Of a stretch of DNA of 64,000 bases, positions 36,540-45,176 are shown piece after piece. The translations under genes and the position numbers were made by a program. This stretch comes from Pseudorhodobacter antarcticus (lineage in GTDB: Bacteria > Pseudomonadota > Alphaproteobacteria > Rhodobacterales > Rhodobacteraceae): positions 1 through 64,000 of the forward strand of contig NZ_FOCO01000016.1 in NCBI RefSeq assembly GCF_900110135.1, given 5' to 3'. Each line of letters begins with the position of its first letter. Position 1 is the first letter of the stretch. The notes below the pieces were generated by a model, which was given only the letters and a program-made list of their open reading frames with translations, had not been told where the DNA came from and did not search any database.

Positions 36540-37493
36540 ATGTATATTCCAACCCTTGACGATATGCTGGCGGCGCATGATCGGATTGCGCCGCATATCC
36601 ACCGCACCCCGGTTCTGACCTCGCAATACTTGAACGACCTCACCGGGGCAGAGTTGTTTTTTAAATGTGAAAACCTGCAAAAAGCCGGGGCATTCAAGGC
36701 GCGGGGGGCATCAAACGCCGTGTTTGGCCTGACGGACGAACAGGCCGCGCGCGGGGTTGCCACCCATTCCAGCGGCAACCATGGGACCTGTCTGTCCTAT
36801 GCCGCCGGGCGTCGTGGCATCCCTTGTACGGTTGTGATGCCGCGCACCGCCCCGCAGGCGAAAAAAGACGCCGTGCGCGGCTATGGCGGCCGGATTGTGG
36901 AATGTGAACCATCGACCACCAGCCGCGAGGCGGTGTTTGCGCAACTGATCGCGGAAACCGGCGCGGAATTTGTGCATCCCTATAACGACCCGCGTGTGAT
37001 TGCGGGCCAAGCAACCTGTTCGCGCGAATTTATCGAACAGGTCGATGGGTTGGAGGCGATGGTCGCCCCAATCGGTGGCGGCGGCATGATTTCGGGTACC
37101 TGTTTGACCCTGTCAAACCTTGCGCCGCATATCAAGATTTATGCGGCCGAGCCGGAGCAGGCCGATGACGCCTATCGCAGTTTCAAGGCCGGGCATATCA
37201 TCGCCGATGATGCGCCTGTCACGATTGCCGATGGGCTGAAAGTGCCGTTGAAAGACCTGACATGGCATTTTGTGAAAAATCATGTGACGGATATTCTGAC
37301 CGCATCCGAGGCGGAGATTATCGACGCGATGCTGATGACATGGAAGCGCATGAAAATTGTGATTGAGCCGTCTTGTGCGGTGCCATTGGCGACGATCATC
37401 AAGAACAAACACCTCTTTGCGGGCAAGCGCGTGGGGGTGATTATCACTGGGGGCAATGTCGATTTGGACCAGCTTCCTTGGCAGACAAAATAG
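36540..37493 (+). CDS. bhcB: Beta-hydroxyaspartate dehydratase BhcB
   Basis: A 317-residue fold-type II PLP lyase of the serine/threonine dehydratase family. It removes water from (2R,3S)-beta-hydroxyaspartate to give iminosuccinate. The PLP lysine is K53 in QKAGAFKARGASNAV, and the phosphate-binding glycine loop is PIGGGGMISG near residue 180. No C-terminal ACT regulatory domain is present, which separates it from biosynthetic threonine deaminase IlvA. It lies between bhcA and bhcC. Confidence 0.92.
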   Translation: MYIPTLDDMLAAHDRIAPHIHRTPVLTSQYLNDLTGAELFFKCENLQKAGAFKARGASNAVFGLTDEQAARGVATHSSGNHGTCLSYAAGRRGIPCTVVMPRTAPQAKKDAVRGYGGRIVECEPSTTSREAVFAQLIAETGAEFVHPYNDPRVIAGQATCSREFIEQVDGLEAMVAPIGGGGMISGTCLTLSNLAPHIKIYAAEPEQADDAYRSFKAGHIIADDAPVTIADGLKVPLKDLTWHFVKNHVTDILTASEAEIIDAMLMTWKRMKIVIEPSCAVPLATIIKNKHLFAGKRVGVIITGGNVDLDQLPWQTK

Positions 37494-37503
37494 GGGTTTT
37501 ACC

Positions 37504-38667
37504 ATGAACAAAGTCACAAATTTTGACGAATACGAAGTGGGCTATGACATTCCCGCCAAGCCGGGGATGGATGTGGCCGATGTGCAAACGCCCTGCTTGA
37601 TCTTGGATTTGGACGCGCTGGAGCGTAACATTAAGAAAATGGGCGATTACGCAAAAGTCCATGGGATGCGCCACCGGGTCCATGGCAAGATGCACAAATC
37701 GGTTGATGTGGCCAAGTTGCAGGAGCGGCTTGGCGGGTCGGTGGGCGTGTGCTGCCAGAAAGTGTCGGAGGCGGAGGTGTTTGCGCGCGGCGGCATCAAG
37801 GATGTGATGGTGTCCAACCAAGTGACCGACCTTGCCAAAATTGACCGTCTGGCCCGGATGCCAAAATTTGGCGCACGCGTTTTGTGCTGTGTGGATGACC
37901 CGGCGAACGTGCCAAACCTATCGGCAGCGGCGGTAAAACATGGCACCCAGATTGAGTGTTTGGTGGAAATTGACTGCGGGGCGGGGCGTTGTGGCGTGAC
38001 CACGACCCAAGACGTGGTGAACATCGCCAAGCTGATTGATGCGGCACCGGGTTTGAAGTTTGCGGGCATCCAAGCCTATCAGGGTGCTATGCAGCATATG
38101 GACAGCTATGCCGATCGTGAGGGGAAAACCGCGATTGCGATTGCGCAGGTGCAAGAGGCGATCACGGGCCTGAAGGCGCAGGGGCTGGAGTGTGATATTG
38201 TTGGTGGCGGTGGCACCGGGTCGTATTACTTTGAAAGCAATTCGAATGTTTTCAATGAATTGCAGTGCGGGTCCTATGCGTTCATGGACGCCGATTATGG
38301 CCGTATTCTGGGCAAAGACGGCAAGCGTATTGACCAAGGCGAATGGGAGAACGCGCTGTTTATCTTGACCACGGTGATGAGCCATTCGAAGGCGGATAAG
38401 GCGATTGTGGATGCGGGCCTGAAGGCACAATCGGTGGACAGCGGTTTGCCAACGGTGTTTGGCCGTGATGATGTGAAATATGTCAAATGTTCGGACGAGC
38501 ATGGCGTGGTTTCAGACCCGGATGGTGTGTTAAAGGTGAATGACAAGCTGCGCCTTGTGCCCGGCCACTGCGACCCGACCTGCAACGTGCATGATTGGTA
38601 TGTGGGTGTGCGTGGCGGCAAGGTTGAGGTGGTTTGGCCGGTATCCGCGCGCGGCAAAGCGTATTGA
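37504..38667 (+). CDS. bhcC: Beta-hydroxyaspartate aldolase BhcC
   Basis: A 387-residue fold-type III PLP aldolase related to D-threonine aldolase. It joins glycine and glyoxylate to (2R,3S)-beta-hydroxyaspartate. The PLP lysine is expected to be K62 in VHGKMHKSVDVAKL, and CSDEHGVVSDPD and VPGHCDPTCNVHD near the C-terminus hold the H-x-C-D metal-binding pair of the family. The start at 37504 follows bhcB by 10 bases; the open frame extends back into bhcB but that part is not homologous. Confidence 0.92.
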   Translation: MNKVTNFDEYEVGYDIPAKPGMDVADVQTPCLILDLDALERNIKKMGDYAKVHGMRHRVHGKMHKSVDVAKLQERLGGSVGVCCQKVSEAEVFARGGIKDVMVSNQVTDLAKIDRLARMPKFGARVLCCVDDPANVPNLSAAAVKHGTQIECLVEIDCGAGRCGVTTTQDVVNIAKLIDAAPGLKFAGIQAYQGAMQHMDSYADREGKTAIAIAQVQEAITGLKAQGLECDIVGGGGTGSYYFESNSNVFNELQCGSYAFMDADYGRILGKDGKRIDQGEWENALFILTTVMSHSKADKAIVDAGLKAQSVDSGLPTVFGRDDVKYVKCSDEHGVVSDPDGVLKVNDKLRLVPGHCDPTCNVHDWYVGVRGGKVEVVWPVSARGKAY

Positions 38668-38680
38668 GTTTGCTGCAACG

Positions 38681-38738
38681 CCGGGGGCTGTCTGCCCCCG
38701 GACCCCCGAAGGTATTTTTACCAAGATGAAAGCAGGGC
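38681..38738. repeat. Rhodobacteraceae-type intergenic hairpin repeat
   Basis: CCGGGGGC (38681-38688) and GCCCCCGG (38694-38701) form a tight stem, followed by ACCCCCGAAGGTATTTTTACC and then AAGATGAA. This matches a short GC-rich hairpin plus A/T tail I recognise as dispersed through Rhodobacteraceae intergenic regions. Here it separates bhcC from bhcD and could act as a partial terminator or mRNA stabiliser. Confidence 0.6.
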
Positions 38739-38762
38739 GTTTGCTTTTCAGGAAGGATTTCT

Positions 38763-39728
38763 ATGTGGATTGTACCAGAGGCGAAGATCGCGGGTTTGAT
38801 GGACCGGGCGACCTGTTTTGCGGCGATTGAAGGGGTGTTTGGCGCGATGGCGCGCGGGGATGCCTATAATTTTCCGGTGATCCGTGAGGCGATTGGGCAT
38901 GCGGATGCGCTGTATGGGTTCAAGTCTGGGTTTGACCGCGCCGGTTTGGCACTGGGGTTAAAGTCTGGCGGTTATTGGCCGGGTAATGAGGCAAAGGGGC
39001 TGACCAATCACCAATCCACCGTTGTGTTGTTTGACCCTGACACAGGGCGCGTGAAGGCATTGGTGGGCGGCAATTTGTTGACGGCGTTGCGCACGGCGGC
39101 GGCATCGGCGGTGTCGATCAAGCATTTGGCGCGGCCGGATGCCAAAGTGTTGGGGATGGTTGGGGCCGGGCATCAATCGGCATTTCAGATGCGGGCGGCA
39201 GTGGAGCAGCGCGCCTTTGAAAAGGTGGTGGGATGGAATTTCCACCCTGAGATGTTGGACCGTTTGGCGGGTGTTGCGGCGGAATTGGGCCTGCCGTTTG
39301 AAGCGGTGAGTTTGGACGAATTGGGCGCGCAATCGGACGTGATTATCACCATCACCTCCAGCCATAAGCCTATTTTGCGATCTGCGCAGGTGAAGGCGGG
39401 CACGCATATCGCCTGCATGGGCACCGATACCAAAGGCAAGCAGGAGGTGGATGACCTATTGGTGGCGCGCGCAACCGTGTTCACCGATGAAGTGGCGCAG
39501 GCGATCAGCATCGGGGAATGTCAGCACGCAATTGCCAGTGGTTTGATGGCTGAGGCGGAGATCGCCGAGTTGGGGGCCGTGATCAATGGCAGCCACAAAG
39601 GCCGCACCAGCGCGGAGGAGGTGACGCTGTTTGATGGCACCGGCGTTGGCTTGCAGGATTTGGCCGTTGCGGCGGCGGTAGTAGAGTTGGCGATTGCCAA
39701 AGGTATCGCGATAGAGGTGGATTTCTAA
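38763..39728 (+). CDS. bhcD: Iminosuccinate reductase BhcD
   Basis: A 321-residue member of the ornithine cyclodeaminase/mu-crystallin family. It reduces iminosuccinate to L-aspartate with NAD(P)H and closes the BHA cycle. The nucleotide-binding glycine motif is VLGMVGAGHQSAFQMRAA near residue 130, and ALVGGNLLTALRTAAASAVS and CMGTDTKGKQEVDD are typical. It ends the bhc cluster, about 95 bases behind bhcC and beyond the hairpin repeat. Confidence 0.92.
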   Translation: MWIVPEAKIAGLMDRATCFAAIEGVFGAMARGDAYNFPVIREAIGHADALYGFKSGFDRAGLALGLKSGGYWPGNEAKGLTNHQSTVVLFDPDTGRVKALVGGNLLTALRTAAASAVSIKHLARPDAKVLGMVGAGHQSAFQMRAAVEQRAFEKVVGWNFHPEMLDRLAGVAAELGLPFEAVSLDELGAQSDVIITITSSHKPILRSAQVKAGTHIACMGTDTKGKQEVDDLLVARATVFTDEVAQAISIGECQHAIASGLMAEAEIAELGAVINGSHKGRTSAEEVTLFDGTGVGLQDLAVAAAVVELAIAKGIAIEVDF

Positions 39729-39743
39729 ATCTAGGGTACAAAA

Positions 39744-39778
39744 GCGCTGCTGTGGGCACAGATGCACCGCAGCAGCGC
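39744..39778. terminator. Bidirectional stem-loop between bhcD and purU
   Basis: GCGCTGCTG (39744-39752) and CAGCAGCGC (39770-39778) form a perfect nine-base stem, followed by CAAAAATC on the plus side and CTTTTG on the minus side. It lies between two converging genes and should stop transcripts from both. Confidence 0.6.
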
Positions 39779-39784
39779 CAAAAA

Positions 39785-40669
39785 TCACCCCATCCGTTCA
39801 GAGGAATAGCTGCCGGGCGACGCCGGGAAAACGATGGTTTTGTTGCCATTCAACAGCACGCGGCGGTGTGCATGGGCATGGATGGCGCGCGCCAGCACCT
39901 GCGCCTCTACATCGCGCCCCAAGGACACATAATCACTGGCAGACTGTGCATGGGTCACGCGCACGGTGTCTTGTTCAATGATCGGGCCTTCATCCAAATC
40001 CGTCGTCACATAATGCGACGTCGCCCCGATCAACTTCACCCCACGCTCATACGCTTGTTTATAGGGGTTGGCCCCTTTGAAGCTGGGCAAAAACGAATGG
40101 TGAATGTTGATGATTTTGCCCGACATTTTCCGGCACATATCATCCGACAAAACCTGCATATATCGCGCCAGCACAATCAACTCGGCCCCCGCTTCCTCCA
40201 CCACTTTCATAATCATGGCTTCGGCAACAGGCTTGTTCTCTTTGGTTACTTTGATGCAATGGAACGGGATATCCTGGTTCACCACAACTTTTTGATAATC
40301 CATGTGGTTGGAAATCACGCCGACAATATCCACCGGCAACGCACCAATTTTCACGCGGTACAACAGATCGTTCAGGCAATGCCCGAACCGCGACACCATA
40401 ATCACAACCTTCATTTTCACGTTTTCATCGTGGAACGCATAATCCATCCCGAAGTCTTGCGCGGTCGCGGCCAGCCGTTCCGTCAACTCCGCCTGATTCA
40501 CCCCTTCTTGAGAGATGAAACCGACACGCATGAAAAACAGGTCCATTTCCATATCATCAAACTGCGAACTGTCGATGATATTGCAGCCCTGTTCGGCCAA
40601 AAACGTGGAAATCGCAGCGACGATGCCGCGCTTGGATGGACAGGTCACGGTCAGGCAATATTTGGTCAT
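39785..40669 (-). CDS. purU: Formyltetrahydrofolate deformylase PurU
   Basis: A 294-residue enzyme that hydrolyses 10-formyl-THF to THF and formate. It has an N-terminal ACT domain (about residues 5-85, YCLTVTCPSKRGIVAAISTF) and a C-terminal formyl transferase-like domain with IMVSRFGHCLNDLLYR, IINIHHSFLPSFKGANPYKQ and GATSHYVTTDLDEGPIIEQD, holding the catalytic N-H-D. The start MTKYCLTV at 40669 has AAGGATG upstream; a frame to 40777 is not supported. It balances one-carbon pools and converges on bhcD. Confidence 0.93.
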   Translation of the reverse strand: MTKYCLTVTCPSKRGIVAAISTFLAEQGCNIIDSSQFDDMEMDLFFMRVGFISQEGVNQAELTERLAATAQDFGMDYAFHDENVKMKVVIMVSRFGHCLNDLLYRVKIGALPVDIVGVISNHMDYQKVVVNQDIPFHCIKVTKENKPVAEAMIMKVVEEAGAELIVLARYMQVLSDDMCRKMSGKIINIHHSFLPSFKGANPYKQAYERGVKLIGATSHYVTTDLDEGPIIEQDTVRVTHAQSASDYVSLGRDVEAQVLARAIHAHAHRRVLLNGNKTIVFPASPGSYSSERMG

Positions 40670-40801
40670 ATCACATCCTTGGCAAGCGCACATAGGCGCA
40701 GAATTTGAAAGGTCAAGGGCCGCAGGCCATTCCCCCTGTAGCGTAAAACAAACGCTGCAACCAGCCAAATTCATCATGTTTTGCAGGGATTTCGACAGGG
40801 A

Positions 40802-40833
40802 AAGCCCCAGTCTCGCAAATCGGTTTGGGGCTT
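40802..40833. terminator. Stem-loop behind the LysR gene
   Basis: AAGCCCCA (40802-40809) and TGGGGCTT (40826-40833) are perfect eight-base arms around a 16-base loop. The element lies downstream of the minus-strand LysR gene and upstream of purU. T-runs are short on both sides, so termination is likely but weak. Confidence 0.45.
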
Positions 40834-40890
40834 TGGTTCCTTAAAATTGCATGTGGTGTTGAATGCGTCGCAACGCCACCCATTCCCGAC

Positions 40891-41802
40891 CTAAAGCACG
40901 ATTTCGCCCATGCTTTTGGTCATACGCGCGACCATAAAATCGATAAACAGCCGCGCCTTTGGGTCTTGCTTGCGGCGGTGCGAATACAGGCAGGCCATTT
41001 GGATCGGCACGGGGGGATGGGCAGGCAAAACCTGCACCAACCGCCCGGATTTCAGGTGGTCCGATACCTCAAACAGCGGTTTCATAATGATGCCTTGGCC
41101 CTGAAGCGCCCAGTCGGTCAAAATATCACCGTCGTCACATTCGAACGGGCCCGAAACATCAATCCGCTTCACCCCATCGCGCGTTTGCAGCGACCATTGA
41201 AATTCGGTGGCCCCCGGAAAGCGCAGGTTTAAACAATCATGCTTGGTGCGCAGCGCGTCGATGCTGTCAGGTGTCCCGCGTGCCGCAATATAGGCGGGGG
41301 CCGCGCACAGCACCCTTTGGCAATCCGCGATTTTCCGGATGCGCAGGCTCGAATCCTCGGGGATGCCAAGGAAGAATGCCACGTCCAACCCCTCCATCGC
41401 CAAATCAATCTTGCGGTCAGACAGGCGCAAACGAATTTTAATCAGCGGGTATTCGGCCCGAAACGCCGCCGCCTCGGGCGCGATCAACCGCCGCCCCACA
41501 CCCAGCGGGGCCGAAACGTGGAGGATGCCGCGCGGAACCAGCGTGACCTCATTCACCTCTGCCTCCGCCTCATCCACGGCATCCAAAATTTTGCGCGCAC
41601 CGGGATAAAATATATTACCCTGTTCTGTCGGGTTCAGCATCCGCGTGGTACGCTGGAACAGTCGCACGCCCAAATGCTCCTCCAGCTGCGAAATGCGGGC
41701 CGATGCGACCGCCGCAGAAATACGCATATCGCGCGCGGCCGATGACATATTGCCCAGCTCATACACGCGGATAAAGGTTCTGATGTTGTCTAGATATGCC
41801 AT
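40891..41802 (-). CDS. LysR-family transcriptional regulator
   Basis: A 303-residue LysR protein with the N-terminal HTH (about residues 1-60, MSSAARDMRISAAVASARIS, LEEHLGVRLFQRTTRMLNPT) and a periplasmic-binding-like effector domain (about 90-295). It is divergent from puuD with a 106-base gap, so it may control urate or purine-linked genes; CrgA-like family members have diverse ligands. The effector is not visible. Confidence 0.87.
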   Translation of the reverse strand: MAYLDNIRTFIRVYELGNMSSAARDMRISAAVASARISQLEEHLGVRLFQRTTRMLNPTEQGNIFYPGARKILDAVDEAEAEVNEVTLVPRGILHVSAPLGVGRRLIAPEAAAFRAEYPLIKIRLRLSDRKIDLAMEGLDVAFFLGIPEDSSLRIRKIADCQRVLCAAPAYIAARGTPDSIDALRTKHDCLNLRFPGATEFQWSLQTRDGVKRIDVSGPFECDDGDILTDWALQGQGIIMKPLFEVSDHLKSGRLVQVLPAHPPVPIQMACLYSHRRKQDPKARLFIDFMVARMTKSMGEIVL

Positions 41803-41908
41803 GCGCCATTGATAGTATAAATTTGAAACAGCTAGAAGCCTTTTTGCAATACAATCAAATGAGGCAAAAGATTAGGGTTGCAAGATAAGCGAAATAGGGA
41901 GGATCGAC

Positions 41909-43168
41909 ATGTACGAGGTGGCAATCATCTGGGATTGGCTGGGCTTTGCGGTGCGGTGGCTGCATGTCATCACGGCCATGGCGTGGATTGGCGCATCCTT
42001 TTATTTCATCGCGCTGGACCTTGGTTTGCGCAAAGTGCCGAACATGCCCGAAGGGGCTTATGGCGAGGAATGGCAAGTCCACGGCGGCGGGTTTTACCAC
42101 ATCCAGAAATATCTGGTGGCCCCTGCAAACATGCCCGACCACCTAATCTGGCACAAATGGCAAAGCTATATCACTTGGGTGTCGGGTGCGGCGCTGTTGA
42201 TGATTGTCTATTGGGCCGGGGCGGAATTGTACCTGATCGATGCGCAAAAAATGGCCCTGTCGCAGATGCAGGGGATTGCGATTTCTGCCGCATCGCTGAC
42301 CATCGGCTGGTTGATTTATGACGCGCTGTGCAAATCGAAATTGGGTGAAAGCCCGACCTTGCTGATGGTCCTTTTGTTCATTTTGCTGGTGGTGATGGCC
42401 TACGGCTACAACCAGATTTTCACGGGCCGCGCGGCGCTGCTGCATCTGGGTGCGTTCACCGCGACCATTATGACGGCCAACGTGTTTTTCATCATCATGC
42501 CGAACCAGCGCATTGTGGTGAAGGACCTGCAAGAAGGCCGCATCCCGGATTCGAAATACGGCAAAATCGCCAAGCTGCGGTCGACCCACAACAACTACCT
42601 AACGCTGCCTGTGATTTTCCTGATGCTGTCGAACCATTATCCACTGGCGTTCGCGACCGAATATAACTGGCTGATCGCGACCTTGGTGTTCTTGACGGGC
42701 GTCACCATCCGGCATTATTTCAACACGATGCACGCGACGGGAAAAGGGCCGCATTGGACATGGCTGGCCACGACTGTGCTGTTCATCCTGATCATGTGGC
42801 TGTCGACGGCCCCCTTAATGCAAGACACCTATGAGGAGGCGGAGGCGCGGCCTTTGACCAAGTTGGAGCAGATTTTTGCCAGCGCGGAGGGGTTTGAGGA
42901 GGTGGCGCAGATCGTTCCGGGCCGCTGCGCGATGTGTCACGCCCGCGAGCCGGGGTATGAAGGGATACACCGCGCGCCCAAGGGGATTTTGTTGGAAACC
43001 CCGTCTGATATCGCGAAAAATGCCAAGCTGATTTACATTCAATCTGGGGTGTCCGTGGCGATGCCGCCGGCGAATGTATCCTATATGGAAGATTCTGAGC
43101 GGGCGGCCATTCGGAAATGGTACCGCGCCGCGTCGAAAAACCTGCCCTTTGCGGTGGCGATGGATTAA
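41909..43168 (+). CDS. puuD: Membrane-bound urate hydroxylase PuuD with C-terminal cytochrome c
   Basis: A 419-residue protein: an N-terminal domain of about eight membrane helices (residues 1-310) with several conserved histidines (RWLHVITAMAWIGASFYFIA, HKWQSYITW, RSTHNNYLTLPVIFLMLSNH), then a cytochrome c domain with haem motif CAMCH near residue 340. This is the PuuD layout, which oxidises urate to 5-hydroxyisourate using the respiratory chain. Downstream ureide enzymes (PuuE, allantoinase etc.) are not in the window. The gene is divergent from a LysR regulator and followed by lrgAB. Confidence 0.92.
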   Translation: MYEVAIIWDWLGFAVRWLHVITAMAWIGASFYFIALDLGLRKVPNMPEGAYGEEWQVHGGGFYHIQKYLVAPANMPDHLIWHKWQSYITWVSGAALLMIVYWAGAELYLIDAQKMALSQMQGIAISAASLTIGWLIYDALCKSKLGESPTLLMVLLFILLVVMAYGYNQIFTGRAALLHLGAFTATIMTANVFFIIMPNQRIVVKDLQEGRIPDSKYGKIAKLRSTHNNYLTLPVIFLMLSNHYPLAFATEYNWLIATLVFLTGVTIRHYFNTMHATGKGPHWTWLATTVLFILIMWLSTAPLMQDTYEEAEARPLTKLEQIFASAEGFEEVAQIVPGRCAMCHAREPGYEGIHRAPKGILLETPSDIAKNAKLIYIQSGVSVAMPPANVSYMEDSERAAIRKWYRAASKNLPFAVAMD

Positions 43169-43219
43169 GCCAGCCCTTAGGTTTTGGCGCGCGGGGTTTG
43201 GTCGCGCATGGGGGCGGGA

Positions 43220-43573
43220 ATGATTGTTCATCTGGCGGTTTTGTTGGGGTTTCAACTGATCGGGGAAACCCTGTCGCGGGGCTTGGGGTTGATTGTGCCC
43301 GGCCCTGTGATTGGAATGGTGCTGCTGCTGGGGTTTTTCATCGCATTCCCGCGCGTGGCGGCGATGGTGCAGCCGACTGCGTTGGGGTTGCTGTCGCATT
43401 TGTCGCTGCTGTTTGTGCCTGCGGGCGTGGGGATTGTCGGGCATCTCGACCGGCTGGGCGAGGATGGCGTGGCGATTTTGCTGGCTTTAGCGGGCAGCAC
43501 CGCGCTGGCCATTGCGGTGGGGGCGCTGGTGTTTGTCGGGCTGGCCCGGTTGGTGGGCACCCCGAATGAATAG
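43220..43573 (+). CDS. lrgA: LrgA/CidA-family membrane protein
   Basis: A protein of about 117 residues with four hydrophobic helices, including the family stretch LGLIVPGPVIGMVLLLGFFI and SLLFVPAGVGIVGHLDRLGE. LrgA forms pairs with LrgB, often annotated as holin-like murein hydrolase regulators. Characterised LrgAB-type proteins act as carriers of small monocarboxylates such as pyruvate, and the plant homologue PLGG1 carries glycolate and glycerate. The start is uncertain: 43220 is used, 43208 and 43184 are in frame. It overlaps lrgB by eight bases. Confidence 0.8.
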   Translation: MIVHLAVLLGFQLIGETLSRGLGLIVPGPVIGMVLLLGFFIAFPRVAAMVQPTALGLLSHLSLLFVPAGVGIVGHLDRLGEDGVAILLALAGSTALAIAVGALVFVGLARLVGTPNE

Positions 43574-44282
43574 CTTGCCCGAGATTTGGACCTTTTTGGC
43601 ACGCGAACCGCTGCTGTGGTTGACTGCGACGCTGGTTGCCTATGCGATCGGCGACGCGCTGTTTGGATGGTCGGGCAAGAGGCCCTATGTGAACCCGGTT
43701 TTGATTGCGGTGGTTTTGCTGGCGGGGCTGTTGTGGGCCACGGGGGTGACTTACGCGACCTATTTTGAAGGGGCGCAGTTTGTACATTTTATGCTGGGGC
43801 CGGCCACGGTGGCGCTGGCCGCCCCTTTATATGCGAATTTGGGCAAGATAAAATCATCGGCCATTCCGATGATCGGGGCGCTGGTGGCGGGGTCTGTCAC
43901 GGCGATAATTTCGGCGCTGGGCATTGCCTGGGCGTTGGGGGTGCGGGGCGAGGTTTTGCTGTCGCTGGCCCCGAAATCGGTGACGGCCCCGGTGGCGCTG
44001 GGCGTGTCCGAGGCGATTGGCGGGTCGCCCACCTTGACGGCGGTTTTGGTGATTTTGACGGGCATCATGGGGGCGGTGATGGCGACGCCTTTGTTGAACC
44101 TTTTGCGCATCAAAAACTGGCAGGCGCGGGGGTTTGCGGTGGGGGTCGCATCGCACGGAATTGGCACGGCGCGGGCGTTTCAGGTAAATGAAACGGCGGG
44201 GGCGTTTGCGGGCATTGGGATGGGATTGAACGCGGTTTTGACCGCGATTATCGCGCCAATTATCGTGCGATTTTTCCTGTAG
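43566..44282 (+). CDS. lrgB: LrgB-family membrane protein
   Basis: A 238-residue membrane protein with eight or so helices. LMLGPATVALAAPLYANLG (here FMLGPATVALAAPLYANL), SLAPKSVTAPVALGVSEAIG and VASHGIGTARAFQVNETAGA are the LrgB signatures. It follows lrgA with an eight-base overlap, so the two act as a pair. A carrier role for glycolate-type acids is suggested by the nearby bhc cluster but not shown by sequence. Confidence 0.88.
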   Translation: MNSLPEIWTFLAREPLLWLTATLVAYAIGDALFGWSGKRPYVNPVLIAVVLLAGLLWATGVTYATYFEGAQFVHFMLGPATVALAAPLYANLGKIKSSAIPMIGALVAGSVTAIISALGIAWALGVRGEVLLSLAPKSVTAPVALGVSEAIGGSPTLTAVLVILTGIMGAVMATPLLNLLRIKNWQARGFAVGVASHGIGTARAFQVNETAGAFAGIGMGLNAVLTAIIAPIIVRFFL

Positions 44283-44595
44283 CATCGCGCGCGATGCGGC
44301 GGGTAAGTAGCTGTTATTATTGAGCTGTGTGATTTTTGTTTAGGGAATATTAAGGTTTGGATCGCGGTTTGAGAGGGCGGCAGGTCGGTGCAGAGTTGGT
44401 CAAGAACAGTGTTTGTTGATAGGGGCTGCGCGCCCGGTATGTCGGCCCTGATGGCCCCATTCTTGAAATTTGCGGGCCACAGTGACACAACGCAAAGGGC
44501 AATGCGCAGAACAGGCCAAGGGCATTGCACCAAAAACCCTTTTTCTGTGCAGGGTCGCGGCACCCCTGCCGCCTGCGCTTGGATGCTTATCTAAG
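44283..44595. other. Intergenic, no gene recognised
   Basis: Nothing recognisable was found between lrgB and the decayed secreted-protein gene. Open frames cross the region but show no ribosome sites or family motifs. Confidence 0.4.
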
Positions 44596-45100
44596 TCAAA
44601 TAGCGCCGAGTTCGCACAGGGATTTGCAGTCTTTTGCATCACGGCCCAAATCTTTGAAATTCAATATATTATCGGCTGCACTCCCCCCAAAACCGTGGGT
44701 CGTCACAGCTGTTGCCATTCGCCCATTCGGAACTGTTGTCGCCAAAATTGATGGCCTGACATTCCGCGATGTTTGACAGGTCTTGCGACCTGTTTGACCT
44801 GATTTGCCCCAGACCGAACAATCTTGAACAATCGGTGGCGTCATGGCCTATCGCTTTTGGGCTGGTGCTGGTGGCAACGCCCCAGCCGACAAACCGAGGG
44901 TCGTCACATTCATCGTCTTTGGCAAACTTGCTTTCGTCATCCCCAAAAGACGGGGTGTCTTGGGCCAAGGACGGGGCCGCTGCAACCGTCATTGCGGCCA
45001 GAAAGAGGGCGGCTTTATCAATTTGGGACGTCCGTGTTTTGAATAACCCCTTGAAGGGTGTCAGAAAATTTTGTCTGCTAAAAATGTTTGTTTGTGGCAC
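44596..45100 (-). pseudogene. Frameshifted secreted Cys-rich repeat protein
   Basis: The N-terminal part (45100-44690) has a signal peptide (KAALFLAAMTVAAAPSLAQ) and one full repeat: FGDDESKFAKDDECDDPRFV, then HDATDCSRLFGLGQI. The second repeat begins FGDNSSEWANGNSCDDPRFW, but the frame is lost at six G (coding strand; C6 at 44683-44688). Dropping one G restores AADNILNFKDLG, DAKDCKSLCELGAI and a stop at 44596. The repeat, with paired cysteines and the CDDPRF core, is one I recognise in alphaproteobacterial secreted proteins; its function is unknown. The slip could be mutation, phase variation or error. Confidence 0.65.
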
Positions 45101-45126
45101 CGCTGGAAGGCCGTTGCCCTAGGCTG

Positions 45127-45164
45127 CCGCACCCACCCTTTAAAACGGAAAGGTGGGTGTGCGG
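45127..45164. repeat. Strong inverted repeat, terminator-like
   Basis: CCGCACCCACCCTTT and AAAGGTGGGTGTGCGG form a long imperfect stem (one bulge) around AAAACGG. It lies just upstream of the secreted repeat protein gene and downstream of the small ORF remnants on the minus strand, so it may end the latter's transcript. Confidence 0.45.
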
Positions 45165-45176
45165 GGGCAAATGCGA

